Assembly (NCBI GenBank): GCA_963971285.1
Contig: OZ020254.1
Location: 1,922,001 to 1,986,000, forward strand
DNA: 64,000 bases
Source of the DNA: Astropecten irregularis
Taxonomy: Eukaryota > Echinodermata > Asteroidea > Paxillosida > Astropectinidae
Reading direction: 5' to 3'
Below are positions 23,301 to 33,300 of the stretch, piece by piece. The position numbers were made by a program, and so were the translations under genes. The first letter of the stretch is position 1. Each line of letters starts with the position of its first letter. The notes under the pieces were generated by a model. It did not search any database. It saw only the letters and a program-made list of their open reading frames with translations, and was not told where the DNA came from.

Positions 23301-25882
23301 ATGCTGCATATGGACACTGTCAAGAGATCAAACAAAAAGTAGCAAAAATCAAGAACTGAAAATGTGGTGCACTTCCGACAAATGTAGATAGGATCTAGAG
23401 CATGTACAATGAGAGAAGTAATGCCAGTCCGATAAAATCTAGGAGTTTTAAATCCCATATTGAAGCTTGTGCAGCTCATCTTTGGTTACCAAGAAAACAC
23501 CACAAACTTTTCAACTGCTTTTAAAGGTATAACACAAGTTCGCAGAACAGCACTCACACTTTGTCTGATCCAATATGTGCATGAAATAATACACCTTTGA
23601 AAATTTGAGCTCAATCGGACATCTGAGTTACGAGAAAAATAGCATCAATCCAACTCGATTTTTCTAATACATGTATAAAACATAGGCCTAAAGAATGGTT
23701 TTGATCTTACCCAGAGATCAAAACTGTTTTCGGTCTTTGCTTTTACTAATTTCTGGATAAAAACAGCATTTAAGATGGAAATATTTTAATGGTATATTTC
23801 TTTCTACCTGCCCATCTTCATACCCTGACAGTTTTACGTAAATCTGTGAACAGTTCTGTTTGGGTTCTGTATGTTACCAATCCTGGGATTGATTTCACCA
23901 AAACTCATCGTTACTTAATATCAATCATAGGACTTATGATGCATTGCATCTCTACGTAGAATACGATGGGTTATCATTCGTAACTTGATTCCTGTACAGT
24001 ACCTATATTGTTCATAATATGCAAATTAACTCAAGTTGTAAGGGATTAGGGGTACCGAGCACATATAAGTCTTGCCTCAACCTAACAAATGCCTCGCTTT
24101 TCACCTGGCTATAAACATACGTGTACGTACCTGCTGCACCGGCTAATGTCGGCTGGGTTAGGTCTTTAGGCACTTTTCTGTACACATCAAGTCTGTTAAA
24201 ACAAAAGAACAGCACACGGAGAATAGATGGCGTGATTTTCAAGCTGATTTGCGATGTTTTTGTTGTCATTTGGGGACATTTTCGGTGCAAGTACCGTGAA
24301 ATACAATTTTTTCCGTGCACAACACATAATAATAATAATAATAATGGACACTTATAAGGCGCCGGTATCCGCCATGATTGACGCTCATGGCGCACAATAC
24401 ACAATACAATTCTCTTGGGCGCTAGACCGACCGTCAACCCCAAAATTAAAAAAAAGGAGTTCAGCACCCAAGAAGGTACTTGGTCTAGGCCTAGGCCTAG
24501 ATCCCCAGGAAAGAATTCCACTGACGGCCAAATTACAGAAACAGGGTTATTTCCTCCAAGACGGCAAGAGATAACTTATTACATTAAGCCTTATCGCAAA
24601 TACGGCCTGGTTGATTTTGGACATTGCTGGAAAGGCACCATGGGAAGGCCTTCCCACAGTGCCTTGCGACTATCGTCCAAAATCAACCAGGCGGTATTTG
24701 CGATAAGGCTTATAAGTTATATGGATACAAGTCATGATGAACTTCAATCTCAGGTGTGTACACTGGGGTAGCATATCTGAAAAGTGAGATTTTCAGTGTT
24801 GTTTTACCTACAATATACACTTCGAATGCAGCGGTACGTAGCAATTTTTCTCATATTCATAACGCCCTCTGTCGGTCCCATACGTTTGTGCAGAAGTGAT
24901 GGCCGTCAGTGCACAGCGAAAAATTCCCCATATGCACTGTAACACGGATGGAAACAGTGCCGTGTGTAAAAAGCGCCGCGCTGATTGGTCAACGCGCGAG
25001 GCCGTGCTCGTGACGTCACGGAAACCATGTGCTGGCCCAACTCGTTACGCACGCACGCAGGGCCGTTGCAGACACGTACGGGGCACGCATTACGCGATGT
25101 GCCTATTCAAACACACGCGGTGTACGACTACGCAACGATCAACAGTCGGCCGTACGACATCTCCGGCTGACCATGCAATTCTATGCATATTCATGTGGCG
25201 CTCTCAGCATACACAACCAATAGACCCAACACACGTTATATGAATATTCAACGACCCAACAATCACACTCAGACGGTGGCGCGGTTTCGCGGTAAAATGA
25301 CAACAAAAATACAGCTCACCAAAGTTCAAATACAATCGCGGTGTCCGTGAGTTCTCGAACGTCGGGTGAAACCACCAAAAATGGTCAAAAGGTCGAAGAA
25401 ATGTACACAATTTGTATGTTTTTGGTACCATTCGAAAGATCGTGGCGAGGTCTGTCGAAGTAACTATGGTTAGAGTGGGCATCGCTGAGTATGTGCCCAT
25501 GCGCGTCAGTTTCATTCATGAAAACTTCCATTTTTGGTCAGTGCGATGACGTCACATAATGAGATGATCGCGACGCCCTCTTGCGACCGTTTCGTGCCAA
25601 TTCGTGTAAGGGATTTTTCGCTGTGCAGTGGAATTCCTTCCGATCTCCATTTTTCATGCAACAGAGACAGGGCCCAGAATCTGAGAGTAGCGATGTATCT
25701 GCGCCCTGTTTACGGGTCTAATTTAGAGTCTACACATTATTTGAGGCTATACTGTTTACAATTGGGCCCTAATTACAATGCACGATGCAAAAACTGAATT
25801 TAAGAATAAGAAGGCCACGTCCTGCTCTGTCCGGAAACTGGGCAGCGATCGTTTCAACTCACCTTCTTATGTCGAATCCCAT
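14328..25882 (-). CDS. ERGIC1: ERGIC1, endoplasmic reticulum-Golgi intermediate compartment protein 1 (10 coding exons)
   Basis: Exons in transcript order: 25863-25882, 24131-24192, 23244-23316, 19518-19606, 18714-18838, 17798-17905, 17205-17271, 16343-16443, 15219-15341, 14328-14435. All junctions use GT/AG (exon 17798-17905 has donor GTCAGT) and phases join without a break. The total is 876 bases, or 291 residues, against 290 in the human protein as I recall it. The protein cycles between ER and Golgi and acts with ERGIC2/3-type partners in cargo transport. Evidence by region: N-terminal MGFDIRRLDVYRKVPKDLTQ; TM1 about 26-48; ELYVDNP and NITLP (a conserved glycosylation sequon); GLDIQDDMGRHEVG; VPGNFHVSTH; HDYYIKIVPTVYED; PAIWFRYDISPITVKY; TM2 about 252-276 in TICAIVGGTFTVAGIIDA; C-terminus ELGKLH. 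The large lumenal domain lies between the two membrane segments. Introns are filled with SINEs and MITEs. UTRs and promoter are not resolved; the transcription start must lie beyond 25882. Confidence 0.95.
14456..14625 (-). mobile_element. tRNA-derived SINE S1
   Basis: On the minus strand it has a tRNA-like head GGCTGGATAGCTCAGTGGGT with B box GGTTCGAATCC and a 7-bp acceptor-like stem. The anticodon loop lacks U33 and stems are mismatched, so it is not a tRNA gene. Shared flanks (ATTGACTATT, TTCACTTTTCAATGACT) recur in two other copies. It lies 20 bp from the last ERGIC1 exon. Confidence 0.78.
15398..15513. mobile_element. Fold-back element GGGCCTGTTTGTTTCAGGCA (ERGIC1 intron 9)
   Basis: Arms of about 34 bp with internal GATCAGTGATC; core GGATCCTAGCGTATTCTGCA. 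A related broken copy lies at 22860. It begins 57 bp from exon 15219-15341. Confidence 0.72.
15640..15957. repeat. Degenerate minisatellite in ERGIC1 intron 9
   Basis: Loose tandem units around GGTGGTTTCAGGGTAGGCC with many variants; similar text resumes after the P2 insert at 16198-16290. Too diverged to set a unit length. Confidence 0.55.
15959..16197 (+). repeat. P2 repeat, intact copy in ERGIC1 intron
   Basis: 239 bp with both ends; each terminal palindrome contains an uninterrupted TTAA (AGCTGCTTAAGCA). It serves as the empty-site reference for the nested insertions. Confidence 0.83.
16645..16870. repeat. Palindromic AAGACGCGTCTTA-type repeat
   Basis: CTTGTCTTATCTTAGGATCG at the left, AAGACGCGTCTTATAGTG at the right, with GACGCGTC recurring; the CCTAAG/CTTAGG words are mirrored. 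In ERGIC1 intron 8; only copy seen. Confidence 0.5.
17052..17154 (+). mobile_element. K1 MITE, right-end fragment in ERGIC1 intron
   Basis: Contains only CGGTATGTTTCTACC through the terminal GATACTACCTTTAA, 51 bp from the 17205-17271 exon. Confidence 0.8.
17428..17613 (+). mobile_element. tRNA-derived SINE S2, internally deleted, in ERGIC1 intron
   Basis: Matches 5931-6198 on the opposite strand but lacks about 90 bp before the CCTTGGTTTCATTACCAGAA tail. Confidence 0.72.
18206..18563 (+). mobile_element. K1 MITE, full length, in ERGIC1 intron
   Basis: TTAA at 18206-18209 and 18560-18563 bound a copy with all K1 landmarks. Confidence 0.87.
19231..19372 (-). mobile_element. tRNA-derived SINE S1, diverged copy in ERGIC1 intron
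   Basis: Same head and flanks as 14456-14625, but the B box is eroded (GCTCAAATCCC on the minus strand). Confidence 0.72.
19438..19472. repeat. GA-rich microsatellite
   Basis: ACTAGAGAGAGAGTGAGAGA followed by GAGATC; simple repeat in ERGIC1 intron 3, 46 bp from exon 19518-19606. Confidence 0.7.
19685..19838 (+). repeat. P2 repeat, right end missing
   Basis: Matches P2 from ACCAATTTCATAGAGCTG to GTCAAAAGCAGT, then diverges. In ERGIC1 intron 3. Confidence 0.78.
20437..20805 (+). mobile_element. K1 MITE, full length, in ERGIC1 intron
   Basis: TTAA at 20437-20440 and 20802-20805; terminal repeats nearly identical to the family consensus. Confidence 0.88.
21330..21575. other. Cluster of CTAGT words
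   Basis: About eight CTAG(T) occurrences in 245 bp, several as GGTCTAGTGA. It immediately precedes the 53-bp palindrome. No function recognised. Confidence 0.4.
21588..21699. repeat. Perfect 53-bp inverted repeat with A6 loop
   Basis: The arm 21588-21640 is exactly complementary to 21647-21699, with only AAAAAA between. No similar sequence elsewhere in the window. Confidence 0.9.
21976..22082 (+). mobile_element. K6 element, short deletion copy
   Basis: TTTACTGTAATCAAA at the left and TTTTGATTACAGCAAACCTTTAA at the right form the inverted ends of a 107-bp copy. Confidence 0.75.
22432..22788 (+). mobile_element. T11 MITE (TTAGGCC...TGTTGCCCTCA ends)
   Basis: Ends TTAGGCCTAAAAAAAATTTT and complement; sub-terminal TGTTGCCCTCA / TGAGGGCAACA. 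Interior TCCTCAAAACGACC and CGACCGACCGAC. About 357 bp. Confidence 0.78.
22860..22997. mobile_element. Broken copy of the GGATCC-rich fold-back element
   Basis: Shares GATCCGGATCCCATTTTAGC-like core and AAACAAACAGGCCC end with 15398-15513; GGATCC recurs several times. Confidence 0.6.
23035..23200. repeat. TAGCAGGATC-family repeat in ERGIC1 intron
   Basis: Carries CAACTGCTAAAAACCGCTCA, AGGCCCTCCTAACTC and a second arm TTAGGAGGGCCTGACATTCC, i.e. the two arms in opposite orientation. Confidence 0.6.
23523..24004 (+). mobile_element. K2 MITE interrupted near its right end by a P6 palindrome
   Basis: The left end is at 23523. The right terminal motif is split: ACCAATCCTGG before 23885 and TCCTGTACAGTACCT after 23989, with P6 between. 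Lies in ERGIC1 intron 2. Confidence 0.78.
23885..23989. repeat. P6 palindromic repeat, inside a K2 element
   Basis: P6 consensus begins GGGTCGATTTCACCAAACTC and ends GCTTCGTGAAATCGACCC, with ATGCATTGCAG and GGGTTATCCTTCGTAAC inside, about 145 bp. This copy lacks the right end. Confidence 0.7.
24586..24713. mobile_element. Fold-back element with about 38-bp arms (ERGIC1 intron 1)
   Basis: TAAGCCTTATCGCAAATACG and TGGTTGATTTTGGACA are mirrored at the right end with one mismatch; core has GGAAGGCCTTCC. Confidence 0.72.
24905..25632. other. CpG-rich segment with two CRE sites, bounded by inverted copies of a 17-base word
   Basis: The segment is much richer in GC and CpG than its surroundings and carries TGACGTCA at 25011-25018 and 25547-25554, with an ATTGG (inverted CCAAT) near 24984. 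GCACAGCGAAAAAT followed by CCC at 24911-24928 recurs inverted at 25610-25625. It lies in ERGIC1 intron 1, 0.25 kb from exon 1. It may be a promoter/CpG island or a GC-rich transposon. The plus-strand open frames in it look spurious. Confidence 0.4.
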
Positions 25883-26374
25883 TTTTTCTTAATTTCTTTC
25901 AGTGCAAATCACTGCCTGGAATACAAATAGGGGCCTACAAAACAATCAAAGCACTTTGACTATTCCACCATTCCACAAAATTTAAACCGCACAATTCAAT
26001 GCCACGTTACAGCGACTAAAACACGACAGGTGTCGAATGCAGCATGTTTACCCCTACAGCCTAGTACAGGGTTACCCAAGTCACTTGGCTACGGCTTACA
26101 ATTATACACGATCAAATAGTAAACGGCTGCGTGTGAATGACGAGCCGTAGCCGCATCATTCCACAACCAGCAACAAGTGAAAGTCTGAGTTCGGACGCCA
26201 TATCTCCCTTGCAGTATTATATCCAAGGTGAAAATGAAACCAGACTACGAGGCACTCACCACATGGTGGCTTCCGATTGGTCTACTGTACTGTACTGGTA
26301 AATAACTTTTTTTACAGAGGGAGATGGGAGGGAGGGGGCGTGGCTGGGTAAACTCCGAGTTTCAGTTTCATCTT

Positions 26375-26726
26375 TTAAAGGTAATATCATACTTTGGTTT
26401 TTATCAAAGAAATACAGATTCATGGACAAAAATATCAAGACGGATACAGTAATAGTCATCTGTGAACATTTTCAGTTCATACGGTGCCCACTTTTTGAGG
26501 AAACAGTGAAAACAGCCACAGTATTTTTTCTTTTATTTTTGATCTTTTAATAAAAGATCAAAAAGATTTTCCATCGTTGTTTTACTTATTTTCTGGATAA
26601 ATACACCATTTCGGGCGGAAACATTTTAACGGTTTGTATATTTCACCACCATCTTCATGTAAGTTATACGTAAATCTGTGAACATTTCTGTTTTGGTTCC
26701 TTACCAAAGTATTATGGTACCTTTAA
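26375..26726 (+). mobile_element. K1 MITE, full length, upstream of ERGIC1
   Basis: TTAA at 26375-26378 and 26723-26726. It lies about 0.5 kb upstream of the ERGIC1 start codon. Confidence 0.86.
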
Positions 26727-27363
26727 AAAGTTCGGGCAAAAGGATTGAAATAAGAAAAATGATTAAAACAAATTTAAATAGGTTGTGATTTTGTCTGCTT
26801 AACGAAATGTGTGAAACCATGAAATATCTGTTTTCGGGAAATTTAAGTATAAAAATGATGAGTATTATCTCAAACAATTCAATGGTCAATCCACCATAAA
26901 ATGAAAAGAAAATGAAAAGGTGACACGTAATCATCATTTTTGTCTGTGCAACTTGAACACCTGTGAGAGTTCTGAGTATTTTTAAATGATTTTTGAAGTA
27001 TTAGGATTTATCACTGTTGTCTATGGGGTGCAACCTTAATGAAAATCATCCCAGCGGTATAATAGAGGGCGCTGTTTCTCCACTGTATTAATCATTTTTA
27101 ATGGAGGCAACTCAACATTTTGTCAGTTTTTTTTTTATTTCGACCGACTTTTTTTCCAAATTTGTTTGACCCACCCAACCACCTCCAATTTTGATTTTGA
27201 AAAACAAAAAATTTCAGAAAAAAATTCTAAATTTGAATATGAAAAGTGAATTTCGATTTTCAATTTATTTCAATTTATTTCCTTGAAGCAAAAACTGACC
27301 CTCTATTTAAAAAGAAAGAAAGTACCAATTCAAAAACAATATTGAAAATTGTGAGTGGCCCGA

Positions 27364-27779
27364 AGGGTGCACCACACTAAATAAACTCCCATCCACCTTA
27401 GTGTAGAATCCCTCAACTTCACAGTTAAAAAAAACTACGTGTCCCTTAGTTTTTGGTGCAACTGCAAATAGTTTGAACCCTCATCTACTCAATTATTTTC
27501 AATTTTCGGTAGGTCAGCCGCTGAAATTTGTTGCTAGTTGCCTCAAGAAAAAAACACCTATTTTCGCAAATGCTGCAGGTTTTCTCGCAGCAACCTTTAC
27601 TGTAGTTCCACATTTAAAGTCAAACTTTGTCAAGTCTCCGCAACAGCTGGAAGCACCTGAACCCCTGTAGGTTGTGATATAACTTGCCAAAATCATACAA
27701 TAAATGCATGACCCCCATAAATGCATATTAACATTTTTTAAGGCATTGATTTTGGACCTATTTAGTGTAGTGCATCCCT
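27364..27779. mobile_element. MITE with AGGGTGCACCACACTAAATA ends
   Basis: 416 bp; the right end is TATTTAGTGTAGTGCATCCCT. Interior unrecognised; the open frames in it are not supported. Confidence 0.7.
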
Positions 27780-27999
27780 ATAACACAGTGTACCATTAGC
27801 CAAAGTGTCAACAGAACCCACAGAGTGACGACAATGGCAACACTGCCCCGTCCGGGAATATCTAACTTAGTTTCTTAACAACACTGAAAATTATTTGAAG
27901 CTTAATCTCTCAAATTCTGTCAAATTTTAGGTTTACCGATGACAAATGTTTGCTAATTACCCCAAAGAAAAACAAACGAACAAACAAACAAAACGCCCC

Positions 28000-28432
28000 G
28001 GAAATGTGCTTTTCCAGTCTCCAAACCGACCCAAATTGTGGCATTTGACACTGTCAGCTCGGACGATACTCACATATAGGCCTACAAAATTTAGTTTTAT
28101 GGCATATACTTGATAGACAAACTTTCAAACCACTGCAAGCCACTTTCTTTTTTTTCTGGACAAAAATTCTTTATTAAACTATCTTTGAATTCTACCATTA
28201 GCATACAAATGAATTTATCTTGGAAAATATCATTACACTCCGAACCTTAATTGACAATGTTACGCATACGATATAATTCTTCGCTTTAAGAATAAATTAT
28301 AATTATTTGCTATTGGTATAAAAGTTACTGCGTAGAATTTTGATGAATTTATACAATCAAGATCATTAGGCCTACAAGATCATAGAATTCCATTCGAGCG
28401 TGATACGTGAATCGTATACTAATGCAATGCCC
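28000..28432. other. Featureless stretch upstream of ERGIC1
   Basis: AT-rich, no repeat or exon recognised. The adjacent 26727-27363 contains only a CGACCGAC fragment resembling the T11 interior near 27140. Confidence 0.35.
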
Positions 28433-28742
28433 ATAAGGTACAATACATGATTGTTAAAGGTCACAGAACAGCACTCACACTTTGTCGGATCAAATATGTA
28501 AATGTGCCCAGTCGGACATCTGAGTCACGAGAAAATAACGGAAACCCGACTCTTTTTATAAAACATATAGAATGATTTTGATCTTTCGGTCTTTGATTGA
28601 CTAATTTCTGGATAAATACACCATTTCAGCCGGAAATATTTTAACTGTTATATAAAACATCACCATCTTCATATCTTGTAAATACGTAAATATGTGAACA
28701 TTTCTGTTTGGGTATGTTACCAATCATGTACTGTACCTTTAA
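28433..28742 (+). mobile_element. K2 MITE, near full length
   Basis: Left border decayed to ATAAGGTA; right end intact with TTAA 28739-28742. Confidence 0.82.
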
Positions 28743-28963
28743 AGAATACGTGATATTTTCTATATTATAAAAATTACTGCATAGAATATAAATCTATTAA
28801 AACGTTATAGAATGAAATTGTAAAAACAAGAATTATTGTAAATTCCATTCAAACATAATCTGTGTCTCTTATTAGGCAATGCCCAAAATAAACCGTGCAT
28901 AAACTATGATAATGTAACCGATATAGATTTTAAAATGAAAGTAAAATTCTATTCATACGGAGG

Positions 28964-28992
28964 TGACGTCATTAATTACTGAGGTGACGTCA
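28964..28992. promoter_or_regulatory. Two TGACGTCA (CRE) octamers 21 bp apart
   Basis: The consensus CREB/ATF octamer occurs at 28964-28971 and 28985-28992 inside a short direct duplication (GAGGTGACGTCA-type). It lies downstream of cytokine A and upstream of ERGIC1. Binding is inferred from the motif only. Confidence 0.35.
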
Positions 28993-29209
28993 ATTTCAAT
29001 GGTTTCTCAACACAAAGATAATTAATATGAAAATGTGGCTCATGTCCCAGGCGGATACATACATTTTTATATAAATATTCTATGTATGACGATCATTATT
29101 TGTGTTTTATATAATTATTTGACAGTTTGTTTAACTGAAATACTTATTTAGATAAGAACATTCAAAGAATTTCCCCTGAAAGTCGTTCACTGCTCAGATT
29201 ATGCTACCA

Positions 29210-29361
29210 GGGTTCGATTTCACCAAATTCTTTGTATTAACTTACTATCAATCGTAGGACTTTTGATGCATTGAAGCCCTACGTGGGATAGGTCCCCTAC
29301 GATGGGTTATCCTTCGTAACTCGAGTTACGACCGATCGCAGGGCTTCGTGAAATCGACCCC
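29210..29361 (+). repeat. P6 palindromic repeat, full length
   Basis: GGGTTCGATTTCACC at the left and GTGAAATCGACCCC at the right. Downstream of cytokine A. Confidence 0.8.
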
Positions 29362-29426
29362 AGCACTCTCAAAACCATTCATACAAGCTCTTTGTCTTGA
29401 TGTGAATAATTCTTATGATATTATAA

Positions 29427-29548
29427 TGGGAGACTTTTGAGAACCGGTCTTCAAGTCAACAGCGCACGCGCACGCAATTGTGAGCATGCGCCCTTTGTTT
29501 TGCGCATGTGCTGTTGACTTGAAGACCGGTTCTCAAAAGTCTCCCATT
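29427..29548. mobile_element. Fold-back element with 39-bp perfect arms
   Basis: The arms run from AATGGGAGACTTTTGAGAAC through CAACAGC and are exactly complementary. The loop holds GCATGCGCC-type text similar to the core of 58606-58890, so it is probably a related deletion derivative. Confidence 0.75.
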
Positions 29549-30148
29549 GCATTACTTGAAAGTATATTACATGTATTGAAAATTCAGTAAGCTTATCTAC
29601 TTAGCAAGAATACTAATAATATTAAAGTTATACGAATACAAGTAAATACATCATGTAAATATACTTGCACGATACGTGCTTTTTTTGTACTTCTTCTGAA
29701 ACGAAGATTTTGTATAACTAAGGATGTTACGTCCTTTAAACTTGAATATATATGATATATTCATATTTACTGCTTAACTGGCAGAGTATAGTAGTTGTAC
29801 TTGCGCTCACTTGAGCTTTGTTTTGTTTGTTTGCAAAACGCATTAAATACAATAATAATAATAATAATTTATTCATTTATAAAGCACAAATTCCATAAAA
29901 ACATGTTCAAATGTGCGGTACAATAAAATATAAATTTAAAAAATCTAAACACTCAAGCATTTTTATGAATGAATAAATACGAAAGACTGCATAACTGTGT
30001 ATTATATATTCATTATAAATAACCTAATATATCAAAATAAATAATTTAATGCTCTTAATTCTATAAATAGCTTAATATATAAATGATCAAAATAAGACCT
30101 CTAAATATTATTCAAATAATTATGCTAAATCTCTCTCTCTCTCTCCAT
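29549..30148. other. AT-rich stretch with short simple repeats
   Basis: AATAATAATAAT near 29851 and a CT microsatellite near 30130-30145; otherwise nothing recognised. Confidence 0.4.
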
Positions 30149-30290
30149 GGGTCAATTTCACCAAACTCATCGTAACTTACGATCAATCGTATAATAGGAC
30201 TTATGATGCACTGCAGCCCTATGCAGGATACGATGTTATCTTTCGTAACCCGAGTTACGATTGATCGTAGAGCTTCGTGAAATCGACCCC
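30149..30290 (+). repeat. P6 palindromic repeat, full length, at the cytokine A 3' end
   Basis: Ends 12 bp before the cytokine A stop codon on this strand, so the cytokine A 3' UTR would run straight into the repeat. Confidence 0.82.
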
Positions 30291-30302
30291 ATGTCTACCA
30301 TC

Positions 30303-33300
30303 TTACTGGTTGGAAGCATAGTGGTCATGTCGTATGAGCCTTAGGTTGAAGTCGTACTCAGCCACAGCTAGGTATGTAAACATCTCCTGCAGAATGTACA
30401 GGTCACGTGCATTGCGCATGGATACGTTGTATTCCGGTTCCATGGTAACGGTAGGAGGAGTAGGGAGGCCATTTGGGAAGAAACCGAGGTGATCCATCTA
30501 TGATCAAAAGAAAGAGAAACATGTCATTAGTATTTAGTATTTGGAATTTTTTCCTGAAACTTTTTTAACATTTAGCATTTAGTTTTTAGAAAACTAGATA
30601 ATAGTAGGTTTGATGTCGAGAAGAATTTTTTAGCCAGCAGCTTTAAATATTTTCAGCAACTTTCTGGGACTTGAAGATAAATATCAATCACAATTTCAAG
30701 AAAAACTATAATTTGTCTTTCAGAGAAAACAAACAAACAAACAGCAACAACATTGTCTATCAGTTTTGCTTCAGGATTATTCAATGTCCCCAAAATGGCT
30801 ATTTTAGATCAAGGAAAAAAAAAACGAAATTCCAAATTTTTGTGGCACCTCTTATACTCATCGACCCCAATTGGGTAATTGGTTATATAAAGGCCTTTTC
30901 AGAAAATGCAAAAAAAAACCTCTTGCGAGTTTTTTCATGCTTGGGAAATTTCTCAAAGATTCACCAGGGACGTCGGTCAATCTCACGCACTGGCGTCCTT
31001 TCACACGATGACAATTTTGTAACATTTCTCAAGCATGGACGAAACTCGCAAACCTTGCGAGGTTTTTAACTTTGTGTGAAAATGTCTTAAAGGCAGCGTA
31101 CAGGATTTGCATGGCCTCCAAACAAAACAAATATTGTATTTGAGACAGAAAATTGACTCAACAGTTCGTAAACAGTGTAAACAGTCACCATGGGAAATTT
31201 TGGTTCATCAGATGCTGTGTTTTTCAAGAAAATCAAGATTTAGTGTCTTATTAAACAGATTGTTCGTCCGAACAATTTAGTAGCATTTCGAAAGCGTGGT
31301 GTAACCATGAAGGATTCGGAGGGGGGCAAGATTATTTCGGCCGTATTTCTGCTATCCAGATGAACAAAGCGTAAAAAGCTACATGAAACAACGTCTGTAA
31401 GGAAGTTTAAGACCTTCACTTATGTTTAAGTACCAAATTCAGCCAAAACGCATATCTTTGCAAATCCTATATGTTCACTTTAAATTACACTTAGTCTGTG
31501 ATTAATTTTTGGTCGTGTCTCAGAACTTACCAGTGTTTCAATGATGGCGATCACACGTGCCAACCTGGAGCGGATGACGTCAAACTGTGGCTGGAAGTCC
31601 TTGGGACTGTTGGATTCACTTTCGTCCAGTGTCACATAAAGCATGAACTGCTTATAAGCCTGCAGGCCAGCTCGGTGCAACTGCAAGATGTTGCTTTCCT
31701 GAAAACCAAAGAAAATGAAAATCGTTTTAATGATTGCTTTCAAATAATAATTTGTTTGTCTTGTCAAATCAGAATATTTGAAAATTCAGCAAAATTTGGT
31801 TAAGCACGATTGGACGGTATACAAGTAATAAACTGTTCAAGTAATAAACTGCTGCAAACTGCTCATCAGCCAAAATAATGACTTGAAATTTATATAAAAT
31901 GCTTGGAGTTAGGAGAGCCTATGGCGGTTTCGATCTTAGCAGGATCTTAATCGAAGGCAACGATTGGGGTGGCTTTTGAATTTATAGCGAGACTCAAATG
32001 AGATTGACTCGATCAGTATCTACACTAGCAGACCAGGGGCCAATTTCGTGGAGCTGCTAAGCACAAAAAATTGCTTAGCACAAAAATGTCTTGCCCAATA
32101 AAACAAACAACCATTAAAATACCATTTGATATTCATGGTCAGCGAACAACAGCCAAAAGAACAATCACAAGTGATACACATCACATGGAAATGTTGTTGT
32201 TAATCCTGTTTTTATTAAGACAGAAATGTCTTGCTTGGCAATTTGTTTGTGCTAAGCAGCTCCGTGAAATTGGCACCTGGTTTGTGACGTTTTAAAAACG
32301 CAAAAAAGTATGGTGTATTATTTTGAGGCGCTTTCCTTCGTGAACAGAGTGCCTAGATTATAATGTAAATGGTTACATTGTAAAGGTTGTTTTGTAAAAC
32401 GTTTTTTGTACTCACGTTCATGGCGAATCTGTCCGCCATTGTCAGGTCGCTCAGGTCGGGTATGCCATCAATGTCCATAGGAGGTACGTGAATATCAGAA
32501 TCGTAGAAACGGTCCATTTTCTGAGGAAGTTTAAAAAAAAGATACATTATTCAAATTGCTTATTTTAGTATGTTTTATTTGTCAATAATTGGTGCCAATT
32601 TATATAAAAATTAATTAAATTGCAGCCTTTTATTTAGAACGGCAATAACAAAGTTTCAATAAATTGAATTTTTTTATATCTCAAATTCCCTACACCATAC
32701 AGAGTTTTATCTTTTATATGTTACGTTGATTGATAAGCAAACACCATATCAAAACTCGTCAGCTGAAGTGTATGTGTGCATTCTCTGTGTGATAATGCCA
32801 AATGCCGAAAGATAGAAGTACTGTACCCCTAAATAGAAACTAGAACTATATCGCATACGAGTGCATTTACCTCGACATTTCAGTGACGACACAAAGGCTT
32901 TATGATCTCAGAGTCTGAATGAGCCTCTGTTTACTTTCGAAATAAATGTTTTTGATCAACAAGGATCTGTATTTCAAGCTGAACTATGGGCATACAGGTA
33001 CAGTGAAGTGGTGTTGCACAATAATGATTGTGGAATAGGATGATCGCGGTACGATTACAAATCTAATGTTAGATCAACGAATTATCTGTAGCTTTGTTTG
33101 TATCAGAACGAGTGAAGGGAAATGGCTACACGATAACTATTTTGTTTTATTTGAAAAAACTTTTTGTATTAAAAAAATCAGCTTACAAATATGATATTTA
33201 ATCGTCTAAGTTGGTTATTTTTCGAGGATTTAAAACAAAAATCATAATTATGAACAATACATATTCCGAAATATGCTTTGTTTTAGGTGAAAATGTTACT

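Noticed and set aside
24012..24521. 169-codon minus-strand open frame
   Set aside because: Only about 20 codons (24131-24192) are real, as ERGIC1 exon 2; the rest reads through introns.
24896..25243. 115-codon plus-strand frame in the CpG-rich segment
   Set aside because: Low stop density from GC content only; no protein family and no codon-bias signal.
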